From assembly GCA_900073065.1 (NCBI GenBank), contig FJOG01000007.1, positions 1,663,156 through 1,727,155 of the forward strand: a stretch of DNA of 64,000 bases. Reading direction: 5' to 3'. Made by a program: the position numbers and the translations under genes. The DNA comes from Phialocephala subalpina. Taxonomy: Eukaryota > Ascomycota > Leotiomycetes > Helotiales > Mollisiaceae. The first letter of the stretch is position 1. The number at the start of each line of letters is the position of its first letter. Below are positions 21,293 through 31,243 of the stretch, piece after piece. The notes under the pieces were generated by a model, which was not told the DNA's origin, ran no database searches, and was given only the letters and a program-made list of their open reading frames with translations.

Positions 21293-21877
21293 ATGCCATC
21301 CACCGTCGTCATTCGCAACTCCCGCAAAGAAGGAGGCTCAACAGTTAAGAACGCCCCAACCTTCAGCGGTGGCGATGTGTATCTTGATATGATACATGCC
21401 GACAGCAACGTCGCGATAGCCAATGTCACTTTCACCCCATGTGCCCGAAGTTACTGGCACACCCATGAAAAGGGACAGGTCTTGAGGGTCACCATGGGAT
21501 CTGGATGGGTATGCGACAAAGGAGGCAAACCGCAGCCCATCAACATTGGAGACTTGATCTACGCACCGCCTGGTACTACCCATTGGCATGGGGCTGGAAA
21601 AGGCTGCGCGATGACACACTTAGTGATTGGTCTTGGGGAGACAAAGTGAGTTTCTTATTTCTATTCTAACTCGCCATGTCATTTCACGAAAGTCCGACAG
21701 AGGGGGCTGTCCAGGAGTCTGTCATGCAAACAGGGCATGTTTGTTGTCCTTGTCTCGGCTCCTCGAACAGTTCCCAGCTCCAAAGCTCCTCTTGTATGCC
21801 AGTAATTTACAGTGCTAATTCAATGAAGGTGGTTGGACGCAGTTAGTGATGAGGAGTACAAAAAGATCGAGGCTTGA
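21293..21877 (+). CDS. Small single-domain cupin
   Basis: Two exons, 21293-21645 and 21829-21877; the 183-nt intron is long for this window, but joining gives K-WLDAVSDEEYKKIEA, the usual ending of these proteins. 133 residues. Cupin motif 1 is RSYWHTHEKGQ with G-x-GW following (HxH plus Gln in the Glu position), and motif 2 is GDLIYAPPGTTHWHGA. The two His pairs should bind a metal such as Fe, Mn or Zn. Similar cupins occur next to or fused with carboxymuconolactone-decarboxylase-like proteins, and small cupins can be isomerases, decarboxylases or dioxygenases. It is divergent from the bZIP gene. Confidence 0.9.
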
Positions 21878-22279
21878 TCTGATCGCCCAAGGAACGATCA
21901 TTAGTCAGGAAGCGTGAGCGAGGATTATTGGTGAATGGTCGGCAAAAGAGTCTAAATGGCTTTGAATGGGCATTGGATGGGATTTAGAGAGTGCGCACGA
22001 CCACGTCTTCAAATTGGTTCTCTTCAAAGCCGAATTCAAGATTTCATCATGCCACGTGCACCTGCAGCTGTGTAAAGTCTTATTGTGCTTCTTGATATGT
22101 GAAATTGTTTTAGGTCTTCATCTTGTTGGAGTTATTGCTCCTGCTGCGTTTTGGACCTTTGACAACCGTACATAGACGACGGAGTGAGCTTCTAGAGTGG
22201 TACATGAAATTCTATCTTGCAGATACTAAGAAATAAAGTTCTGATGCCGGAGAAATTGACTGACCCGTCCATGCATGTT
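21878..22279. other. Intergenic, no gene seen
   Basis: Stretch between the cupin and the inverted-repeat element; no supported frame. Confidence 0.5.
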
Positions 22280-22544
22280 ACGAGCCGGGCTTCACGGGTC
22301 TGTGCGCTCAGGGTGTTTTCGAAGAAAATAGCGAATAAAATCTTGAATTATAAAGGTATTAATAGACACATATACAATTTATCTAAAATGAAACGTAAAA
22401 CCGAGATATTAAATGATATTAATTAGCGGTGCTTGTAAACTTTAGAAGTGATAGTCGTGACTTTTGAAGTTCATAGGCAAAAAAGGGACTCGCTAAAGCC
22501 GAAAAAATGCCCTGTGGAGCACAGACCCGTGAATCCCGGCTCGT
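22280..22544. mobile_element. Non-autonomous inverted-repeat element (MITE-like), 265 bp
   Basis: The left end ACGAGCCGGGCTTCACGGGT... and the reverse complement of the right end ACGAGCCGGGATTCACGGGT... match over about 45 bp with few differences, through GTCTGTG and on to a TTTTCG end. The interior is AT-rich and has no open frame. Flanks are T/TA-like on both sides (GTT before, TAG after), so a TA-type duplication is possible but not clean. The first bases are shared with the 36107 element, so they are a family. Likely mobilised by a transposase encoded elsewhere. Confidence 0.85.
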
Positions 22545-23086
22545 TAGCTAGATGCTGGTGGAGCGAGCCACGGCAGCTACAAGGCTCATGCCATAATGGC
22601 ATGATCCCGGTGGCATGGATGGCAATAATTCCGATCGGATATTAACCAGGCGCTAGACGCACATTGCTGACATCCCCAATCGGAAATTTCCCTGGACGTG
22701 TCTTAGATTTTGGCCGATTGGCGTGCGCTGAACTTAATATCGCAGAGCACTGACTCGCATGTACTCTGACCACAACAATTTTGCTTAAACCCGAAATTTC
22801 CTGCATGTCGAACGCGATGAGGTATTCTTTTGACAAATGATGCCTCCGAATTATTTTCATGAATAGTGGCATACGTTATATTTCGATGTTTGAAAGTATT
22901 TGAGAACATCTTTCTCCTATCGCCGAGCTTTCGGACTTACCGAGGACAGATGTACCTACATGACATTCTATGTATGAAATTGATATTAATAGGGCATACG
23001 AAACCTTTACTGATATCAACAACAACACAAAAAACCCTTCCAAATTTCTCTGGGCTACTAGTCAGACACTCATTTGTCTCGTCAAC
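22545..23086. other. Intergenic, no gene seen
   Basis: Upstream of the hydrolase. An in-frame upstream extension of 39 codons exists but has no family support. Confidence 0.5.
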
Positions 23087-23995
23087 ATGTCCTGCACAAG
23101 TGTACCGTTTAAGAGCAATAACTTCACCCTCGCTGGCAACCTTTTCACACCTGCAGGCTCCTCTGCAGACAGTGTCTATGCCGCGATCGTGGTGGCACAT
23201 CCGTGGGGAGGTGTGAAGGAGCAGACCGCAGGGAGATACGCCAAAGAACTTTCAGACAATGGATTCATCACTCTTGCATTCGATGCCGCCTACCAAGGAG
23301 CTAGCACAGGCGAGCCACGATACCTCGAAGACCCTCGCCAGCGTGCTGAAGACGTCAAGGCAGCCGTCACATATCTCAGTACGTTGAAGAATGTTGATCC
23401 TAAGCGGGTTGGGGCACTGGGTATCTGCGCGTCTGGAGGCTACGTACCATTCGCTGCCCAAACGGACTTGCGAATCAAGGCTGTAGCAACTGTCAGTGCA
23501 GCTGATGTTGGATCACTTCTGACGAGACCATTTGGAGGAGGGCCCATCAAGGACGACCTCGCACAATCACTTGAGAATGCTGGCCAGCTTCGAATTGCTG
23601 AAGCGAAGGGAGAGGCACCACACTTAAGCAACATCGTTCCTCCAACAAAGCCGCCTGCGGAGTTTCCAGACCTGTACAAGGAGGGTTACGATTACTATCG
23701 CACATCCCGAGGCGAACACAAGAATTCTGCCAATTTCTTCGTTACGAGAAGCATCGATTTGATCGCCAACTACGATTCCTATGCATTCAATGCTCTCATC
23801 TCTCCACGCCCTCTCTTGATGATTGCTGGAACTGTCGCGGACACTCTTTACTTCAGCGAGGATGCTATTGCAAAGGCCAAAGAACCCAAGGAGCTTTTCC
23901 TCATTGATGGAAAGACACATGTTGGTCTCTATGATGACACATCTATCTCGGTACCAAAGCTCGTGGACTTCATGAACAAGGCGTTGTCCGGTTGA
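23087..23995 (+). CDS. Dienelactone-hydrolase-like alpha/beta hydrolase
   Basis: 302 residues from ATG 23087 (MSCTSVPFKSNNFTLAG); an earlier in-frame Met adds 39 residues that look like leader. Alpha/beta-hydrolase features: oxyanion region VVAHPWGGVKEQ, nucleophile elbow RVGALGICASGGYVPFAA, acid and base candidates in LLMIAGTVADT and IDGKTHVGLYD. In the elbow, Cys114 lies where dienelactone hydrolases carry their Cys nucleophile, with Ser116 the alternative. Related bacterial and fungal proteins are annotated as DLH or S15-type peptidases. Expected cytosolic. Single exon. It could open lactones from ring-cleavage pathways, consistent with the cupin next door (inference). Confidence 0.9.
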   Translation: MSCTSVPFKSNNFTLAGNLFTPAGSSADSVYAAIVVAHPWGGVKEQTAGRYAKELSDNGFITLAFDAAYQGASTGEPRYLEDPRQRAEDVKAAVTYLSTLKNVDPKRVGALGICASGGYVPFAAQTDLRIKAVATVSAADVGSLLTRPFGGGPIKDDLAQSLENAGQLRIAEAKGEAPHLSNIVPPTKPPAEFPDLYKEGYDYYRTSRGEHKNSANFFVTRSIDLIANYDSYAFNALISPRPLLMIAGTVADTLYFSEDAIAKAKEPKELFLIDGKTHVGLYDDTSISVPKLVDFMNKALSG

Positions 23996-25099
23996 TTGAT
24001 GGACAATATCACGGGGGACTAGGGAAATGTTCTGAAGCAATGTCAAATCTTAAGTCTTTGACTGAAAACTTTTTCCAAAGTACAAAATTGCCAGGTGACA
24101 TTTGTGCTTGATAATTTAAACAATTGCAAGAAGATAAATTGACCCGCATGAAGGCTCATTAAAATGAAATCTTCGAAGTGATATAAACTGACACTTTTCA
24201 TTACGACCCTTCTTTACTGTGATGAGAGACTTGATGGTGATAGTGTGCTGCGGGGTAAAATTCGCATAGCTGCGGGGCTTGTCCAGGGGTACAGCAACGA
24301 GTGAATGCAAACCCCAATAGGAATCGTTGAATATCGTAACTTCAGACTTGAGCTGGCTCTTATATTTGGTTAAAGTTGTTCCAGTAGGCTTTCATCGCCA
24401 TAGGAAAAGGGGCTGCTGCGGGGTTTGCATAGCTCGCTAAGCGAGGGGCTCGCTTAGGGGACAGGAGAAGTGAAGGGTAACATTTGCACAAATCCTTTCT
24501 AAAAGCAATTTTGCTGATATCATTCAGATAGCTTCAGCATTTGAGTAGAGTATATATTGTTGAAACCCAAATACATGACGAACAACGTTCATTTCCGTGG
24601 TTGGAACCATCCTATTGCGACCGGAATTTCGGAAAGTAAAATTCCCGGGAGTTGTCCCGTCCACCGAATCGAACAACCAGATATGAGATTTCGAGAAGTT
24701 CTCGATCATTTCAGCGTTCAGATAAGAGTGGGATCATGTTCCTTTCCGCGCCTCGCACTGGAGAGACCAATCGATCTAGGAGAGTCGTTTAGCAAAGCGA
24801 GCTGAGACATTGGTAAGATCTTACACTAGCGGCCGCATCACATACATGATATAAAGAGCCTCAACCATTCGTATGCGGAACAGACGTCTAGGATCTGCGG
24901 CTATAGCCTCCATTAGCGACGCCAAACCAATTACCACAGTCCATCCTCAACCATCTCGGCTTTGGTAAGCGAACGCCGAACGGCGAACCTGAAATGATCA
25001 CCTGATCAATTCGCCCTCTACGCCGAGTGAGACTTCGTTAAGAGTTCTATCTTCTCCCAGAACTTCTCAACGTGTTCAAACACTCTCAAAGAAGAGACC
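23996..25099. other. Intergenic with GC-rich repeated motif
   Basis: No gene seen. Two related GC-rich segments, about 24245-24295 and 24413-24465, both begin GCTGCGGGGT, include GCATAGCT and end near CAGGGGTACAG or TAGGGGACAG. The second contains a GCGAG/CTCGC hairpin. A TATA-like GATATAAAG is at about 24849, 250 bp before the next gene. Confidence 0.5.
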
Positions 25100-26300
25100 A
25101 TGGCGCCTCAACCCAGGCAAGGATTGCCTTCGCCAAAAACCATGCGAGCCTGGACACACATCCGCGCCGGTCTCCCCTCTGAAGTCCTCCACCTCTCGTC
25201 CGACATCCCAATACCAGCAACCCTCAAACCAGACGAAGTCCTCATCAAAATCTCCCACGCAGCCCTCAATCCTGGCGCCTCAGTCATGCTCCAATTAATC
25301 CCCATGTTCTTCCGTACCAAGCCCTCAATCCCTGAGCTCGATTTCTCCGGCACCATCGCCGAACTCGGCTCCTCCGTTGCTTCATCTCGAAAACTCTCCC
25401 CTGGAACACGAGTCTTTGGTTCTGTCGGACCTTTAGGCCAACACGTGAATAAGGGCAAAGGCGCTTTGGCTGAGTATGTTGTGCTTTCGTCGGAACAGGT
25501 GTATCCGACTCCTGAGGGGATGAAAGATGAGGAGGCAGCGGGGTTGGGAGTAGCTGGTTGTTCGGCGTTGGCGTATCTGGATATTGCGAAGATTAAAGAG
25601 GGAGAGAGAGTCTTGGTTAATGGGGCGAGTGGTGGGGTGGGGAGTTTGTTGGTGCAGATGGTGAAAAATGTTGTTGGAAGTAGCGGGCACGTGGTGGCAG
25701 TTTGTTCGGGGAGAAACGAGGAGTTGGTCAGGGGTTTGGGTGCTGATGAGGTTAGTGAGCTCAATCTGAAGGAGATGAGATGTGATTTGCTGACGAAAGT
25801 CAGGTCATTGACTACCGAGAACATGCTCCAGTTCACAAGTATCTGACAGAGAAGTATAGTCAGAACAAATTTGACTGGGTTCTCGACGCATACGGGATCC
25901 AAGATCTTTGGTTCAATTGTCCTTCGTATCTCAAGCCAGGAAAGCCGTTCCTGTCGATCGGTATTCAGGTTCCTGGTTATAAGTATTCAAGTCTGCTATG
26001 TGCAATTGGAAAGCTTATGAGCAATATGCTGTGGCCGAGATTTCTCGGAGGTGTTGATCGGTCGTATGCTCAGGTGAACGGGATTGCCAACTCGAAGGCG
26101 ATGGAGCGACTTGCTCGCATGGTCGATGAGTGGAAGTTGAAAGTTCCAATTGATTCTGTTTGGAGCTTCGAGGATGTTTTGCAGGCAAGTTCAACGCTTT
26201 TCGTTGTGTTCTTAGCTAACAGATGTAGGCATACGAGAAAATCATGAGCAAGCATGCAACAGGAAAGATCATTGTACGTGTAGATAATGTACGAAAATAG
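25100..26300 (+). CDS. MDR-family NAD(P)H-dependent oxidoreductase (RTN4IP1/quinone-reductase-like)
   Basis: Three exons: 25100-25750, 25804-26184 and 26229-26300, 367 residues. The first intron is 53 nt. The second, 44 nt, has a GC donor (CAG|GCAAGT) and restores FEDVLQ-AYEKIMSKHATGKIIV, the standard family ending. Features: GroES-like N-terminal domain (DEVLIKISHAALNPGA, ELDFSGTIAELG), Rossmann loop VNGASGGVGSLLVQMVK, then GADEVIDYREHAP with D-Y pair and FDWVLDAYG. The zinc-binding Cys of alcohol dehydrogenases are absent, so it should be a zinc-free reductase or quinone oxidoreductase using NADPH. Substrate unknown. Confidence 0.93.
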
Positions 26301-26599
26301 TTGAAGGAACAGAATTTAATGCCCAGAACATTCTCGGACTTTCGGAGTTTTCCAATTCGACGACCTTGGGTTCTCACATGTCAACGAAGAGCTCACTTGA
26401 GCTGCACCTCCCTCCTGCTCTTCAGACAATTCAGTACTTCATTAATACCGCAGAAAAATTTAACGCTTCTATTCAAAAATCAGGGCCTCCCAGCCCAACC
26501 AATGCGCCATGTCCGAATTTCAAATGGGTATCCACGTGACCATAACGTCCTCTTACCATCCAAGAACGCCGAGTCTAAAGTTGCGTCCCTAAAGATGCC

Positions 26600-28168
26600 T
26601 TACATCTGCCCAAAGGTCGTTCGCGATGTTTGGTACTCGTCAAACCAACTCGTACCACTCGATATATTCTCCTCCCACTTGGAGACTTCATCCTCAACCT
26701 CAATTCTCATACCCTGGTAGTCACCATAGTCCTCCTCGTCGTCAGACGTCTCACCAATCTCTTCAATGACAAACGAAGTACCGGTAGCGGGTCCATAGCC
26801 ATATGGGAAGTATTTCGAGGCAGCTGCCTTTCGTGCTGCCTTCGCAGCCTCGACGTCCGCGGGAGAGACATAGGTTTGCTTCTCGATCTTCGCTCTCGCA
26901 TTCTGCGATCGTCGAACCCACTTCCAAGGATCTTCTGGGAAGCTTTCCAGCTCTTTCTTCGCAAAGTCGACGCCGAAGTCTAGATGAATGACATAGCAAG
27001 GGATGATCTGCGCAGCGTCAAATACTATGTACTCCAGGTTGTTGGGCGAAACGTGAGAATGAGCGGTCTCGTCTGCGATCTCGGTGGTACGTCTGGTCTC
27101 GTCTCTGGTGACAGGAAGTGCTAGACCCATGACGGTGGCACAGACAATGAGTCGAATTCCAGGAATGGCTTCAGGCTGTATTCTTCTTCCGAAGTTGAAA
27201 GCAGGATCCGAATACCATAGTGCATACTCGACGTCAGGGGATGTGTAGATGCCGACACCAAATGATGCTCCACACTCGACATCAATCTTCGTTTTTCCTG
27301 CTTTATCTCCAGGTTTCACAAAGCCATAGCGAACAATAGAAGAGACCTTGTGGCGCTGCGTTCCGTGAAACGTGACTCGTGGTTTGCATATCTCCTGAGC
27401 CAGGCCTTCCTGGGTGTCGAGAGCACTTCCGCGTCGAATCTTCATAGGGTCCACAGACTTTCGCAACTCGCCTTTTGATAGCTTCGCCACGTCGTCGTAT
27501 ATCGATTTTTGTCGTTTTTGAAAGCGATTTGTTAAGTCCGCACGAGTGACAGGCTCAACGTGAAGGATGCGATACGTCTCAGGGAAACTCTCGCAAATCT
27601 TCTTGATCGACGTGCCAAGCAGCTCATCAGCAGAAGTTTCGATTGTGCTGAGATCAACGCCCTTCGAATTGCTTGTAATGAGCTCTCTGACGTTGCGTCC
27701 ATCGATCTCGGCCAGATTCCAGCCGGCGTCAGGTGCTCGCTTTGCACCTGGCTTTGCGCTTTTCCACTCCTGGAGAAAGATGTTGGCTTCCTCGGCAAGG
27801 CGGAGCAATATCATCGCAAATCCTTTCATGTCGGATCTGCTCTCCAAAGGAGAAGATAAAAGATATCGAAGATTCCGCCGTAGAGGGTCGATATATGATC
27901 GTGACATTGTCCACGATGAGGCACGAACATGGACAGGATCCAGTACAGAATGGATGACGTCCAATGTCAGATCATCGAACTCGAAAGTCCATCCACTTTC
28001 GTCCTCGCAGCCCCAGCGGGTGATGCTTCTGGGGAGATGGCAATCAAGAATGTTGTTGAACTCTTGCGCTTCTCTAGCTCTGAGGTCGACGAACGTCCGC
28101 GCTTGGTTGAGCCATGGAGGATAATCTTCATATTCCTCATCCCCGTTTGACGGTGACGAAAAGTCCAT
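26600..28168 (-). CDS. PARP-fold ADP-ribosyltransferase with complete H-Y-E triad
   Basis: Single exon, 522 residues. The central region reads VTFHGTQRHKVSSIVRYGFVKPGD, then ECGASFGVGIYTSPDVEYALWYS, then LEYIVFDAAQIIPCYVIHLDF. These match the PARP catalytic core in order: His268 (HGT), Tyr308 (GIYTS) and Glu379 in the EYIVFD strand, at the place of the catalytic Glu of PARP1. Thus all three triad residues are present. N-terminal residues 1-250 contain no zinc finger, WGR, macro or WWE motif that I can see; the C-terminus is acidic (SDDEEDYGDY) and ends with a WFDEYQ motif. It may modify proteins or nucleic acids with ADP-ribose. No signal peptide, so intracellular. Confidence 0.87.
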   Translation of the reverse strand: MDFSSPSNGDEEYEDYPPWLNQARTFVDLRAREAQEFNNILDCHLPRSITRWGCEDESGWTFEFDDLTLDVIHSVLDPVHVRASSWTMSRSYIDPLRRNLRYLLSSPLESRSDMKGFAMILLRLAEEANIFLQEWKSAKPGAKRAPDAGWNLAEIDGRNVRELITSNSKGVDLSTIETSADELLGTSIKKICESFPETYRILHVEPVTRADLTNRFQKRQKSIYDDVAKLSKGELRKSVDPMKIRRGSALDTQEGLAQEICKPRVTFHGTQRHKVSSIVRYGFVKPGDKAGKTKIDVECGASFGVGIYTSPDVEYALWYSDPAFNFGRRIQPEAIPGIRLIVCATVMGLALPVTRDETRRTTEIADETAHSHVSPNNLEYIVFDAAQIIPCYVIHLDFGVDFAKKELESFPEDPWKWVRRSQNARAKIEKQTYVSPADVEAAKAARKAAASKYFPYGYGPATGTSFVIEEIGETSDDEEDYGDYQGMRIEVEDEVSKWEENISSGTSWFDEYQTSRTTFGQM

Positions 28169-29394
28169 CGTACAAGAAGTGCAAGGAGAAAATCAGAAGC
28201 GGGGTCGGGTATGACCAGACCACAAAGAGTGTGTGGGAGTAGAGATGCATGAAAGCCATCAGCGAATCGTCGTGAATGTTCTTTGATATCGGTTGTGCGT
28301 ATCCCCGATGGATTGGTCCTCGGCGGCGTCTCCCGAATGTCTTCGCCTTCGATTGCACCTGGATGATCTCCAGAGATGAAGTGGTTCTCAAGATATTGTT
28401 GTGAATGTTCTTTGTGGTCAACGATCAAAAATTGTCTAAGCCTGAGGAGGCTTCGGCGAGGACTCACGCGGCAACCCAAAGACATCATCGGGTAAATGTC
28501 CGTGTCGAAGGTAGCAAGCGGGATCGTAAAAGGTTTGTTCCGCGCACTTCAAAGTAAACAAATCGAGTATTGAATGTTGTTAGGTCTCATCTCGAGCATC
28601 GACGACCTCATGAGCGCCGTTCGGGAGGCTTCCATTGAGCAATCAAGACTTCAAAAACTTAGCCACAAATGGATAAATGACCAGTGCAATGCATTTGGAA
28701 GTGATGAAAGCAGATAGATGCTATATTTGAAGGCAACACGCAAACACAACTTGCCATCGTAATGGTCCAGCTCGTCGGCTTTGAGAGTCGGCGTGAGGGG
28801 GCGTGACTTTCCCGTGACCGTGCGACACGAGCCACAGCAATAACGTCTCGGGGGACAAGGACATCTTTGGAATAGATTCTGAGACAAAATATGCATTCAT
28901 AAGGACATTTGCTCTGGAGTCTAAGGCTGAGAGAGCGTGTATATAAAAGTGAGAAGCAAAATGAGGAGGAGAGAGAGAGTGAGCGTCGGACGAAATGCCT
29001 GTAAAATTGCAGGCGAAGGACCTATTAATCAGCGCCAGGCGCTAAAACTTGGCACCAACCCCCTGAAATTTTTAACTCAACATTGAACTCTGCTATCAAC
29101 CACTGCGGCTACAATTCATATGGCATCATCGACAATGCACGATAGCCTCATGAATGCGCGACTGCGGCGATGGCATCGAGAGGTAGATGTCACTTACGAG
29201 CATCGAGATGAGATTCGTGGGTTGACCGGACATCCTGCCCACCCAAGTGAGGGGCATGCATAGTCCGGTCCAGGATCTGCAAACTCTGTCGTCGGCAATC
29301 TCAAATTTTGAAGGGCATATATTGGCATCTTTCTCTTTCTTAATGTACTGCTGTTATTGATGTTTGTTGATTGTTCTTGAAATTCTCGCTCATC
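28169..29394. other. Intergenic, no gene seen
   Basis: Contains a GA-rich run near 28960-28985 and a TATATAAAAG box at about 28939, 450 bp before the hydrolase gene. Open frames on both strands have no motif. Confidence 0.5.
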
Positions 29395-30623
29395 ATGCTT
29401 GTGCGATCTTTTGCTGTTTTGATATGGCTACTGCTGGCTGAAACTGGTGTCGCGGGGCCACTTCCTCCAAGGTCGTCCAGTGGAGAAGCATTGGCAAGAC
29501 GAGAATATTTCTATGTTGGAGGAAACTATGTTACTACGGGAACTCAGCATTTATTCGCAGATCAGATGTATGTGGAGAAATTGAGTCCTGAGAAACCATA
29601 TCAGCCATATCCCCTGGTCTTCATTCATGGCCAAGGACAGACAGGCACCGTAAGCCACTACCGGTCCCAATCTTCGAAACGAAACTAATCATCGAAACAC
29701 CAGAATTGGCTTAACAAGCCAGATGGAGGATCTGGATGGGCTACTTTCTTCCTCAACCAAGGTTATGTTGTGTACATCATCGATCAAACGGAGCGGGGAA
29801 GAAGTGCCTGGAACCCGACTGGAAACACAACATTGACGACATATTCGGCGGAAATCATCGAACAGAGATTTACTGCGACTCAGAATTTCAGCCTCTGGCC
29901 ACAGGCCACTTTGCACACGCAATGGCCGGGAGTGAGTTATCCGTGGGCTCCATAATTCTCAGAATGCTGACTCTCAAGTAGTCAGGGCTCATGGGTGATT
30001 CCATTTTTGATGCGTACTATGCCTCTACAGTTCAGTTCCAGTCAAACACCGTCATCCAGGAGACGAAGATGCAAGCAGCAGGCTCAGCTCTCCTAAAGAA
30101 GATCGGCCCCGCAGTCTTGATCTCTCACTCCCAGGGTGGACTCATGCCATGGGTCATCGCAGACGTCGTTCCAGATCTCGTGAAAGCGATCGTCGCCATC
30201 GAACCTACAGGTCCACCATTCGTCGACGCTATCTTCACCACTGGACGAACACGCCCATACGGCCTAACCGACACCCCTCTCACATACTCGCCTGCTCCCT
30301 TAAATGCCACTGTGCCTTTGAGCACTCAGCAAATCCCAAACAATTCGTCAGGTCTAGCGACTTGCATTGTTCAGGCCGAGCCAGCGAGGCAGTTGGTTAA
30401 TCTTGCGAACATCCCGGTGCTTTTGGAGACGAGTGAATCGAGTTATCATGCCGTTTATGATGATTGTACGTTTTATTTCTTGAGGCAGGCTGGGGTTCCG
30501 GCTGAGAGGTTGAAGTTGGAGGACGTTGGGATACATGGGAATGGGCATTTGCATTTTATGGAGAAGAATAGTGATGAGATTGCTGGAGTGCTTGAGAGTT
30601 GGATTAAGAAGACTGTCGGCTAG
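29395..30623 (+). CDS. Secreted alpha/beta hydrolase (esterase-like)
   Basis: Three exons: 29395-29649, 29704-29931 and 29982-30623 (introns 54 and 50 nt), 374 residues. The N-terminus [20 protein letters not shown] is a signal peptide; a Met eight residues upstream gives a less tidy one. Conserved blocks: [22 protein letters not shown] (oxyanion), [15 protein letters not shown], nucleophile [11 protein letters not shown], and a catalytic His in [14 protein letters not shown]. Two Cys in the lid region (CIVQ, DDCTF) may form a disulfide. The family is common in saprotrophic fungi but few substrates are known. Its neighbour, the peroxidase at 31244, is also secreted. Confidence 0.93.
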
Positions 30624-31243
30624 GGCCATCAAAGTATCTTGTCTGACAATCATATATCTCGAGATGTTTTCAGGTGGGTGTCTATGACGTGCCCCTCACT
30701 TCTCTCCATTGCCCAAGCGAGGCCTCTTTGCAGGACCCCGTTTTTGAACATTTTTGCCGATGCACAGCAGTTCATGCACGCGAACAAGACCGTGTCAATT
30801 CCAGATCTGACTTGCATGAGGTTAAACTGGACTCCATTGAACGCCGATGCATGCTTGAGCTTTTTCAATGTTCCGACCCGAGTCCGTGAACCAACACTCC
30901 TCAACGAGATTTCTGGATTTGAAGCCATACATTCTTATTGTACAGCAAATCGTCATGTACAGTACAGGTGACCAAAGCACCTTGCAAGTATCAACAGGGC
31001 CTGCCATTGTCATAATTTTCGTAAACTCAAAGACTCCTACCCTATGCATATACCCATCCACCATCAAGAAAGTAAACAACTTGTTGGAAGCAACTTTCCC
31101 CAGTGCACGCGAGCTCGCTCTCAAGCTAAAGAAAGGCTACAGCATCGAGTAGCTCGCGAATGAGACCAATCCCACCATGTACCCCAAGCCATATCGGTTC
31201 TACTTTTGCCTTCTAGTAAAGGCGTCCCTACACTCCGTCGCAT
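30624..31243. other. Intergenic between convergent genes
   Basis: Two partly overlapping frames of about 95-110 codons on the plus strand (30639-31152) have no recognisable motif, start context or splice support. I do not annotate them. Confidence 0.45.

Noticed and set aside
25108..25902. 264-codon minus-strand frame opposite the MDR reductase
   Set aside because: Antisense shadow; the plus strand carries the Rossmann and GroES-like motifs and a consistent exon structure.
27567..28124. 185-codon plus-strand frame opposite the PARP-like gene
   Set aside because: No motif; the minus strand has a complete catalytic core.
30868..31152. 94-codon frame with a plausible helix-rich C-terminus
   Set aside because: No motif recognised, start within another frame, and no promoter-like leader; left unannotated between two convergent genes.
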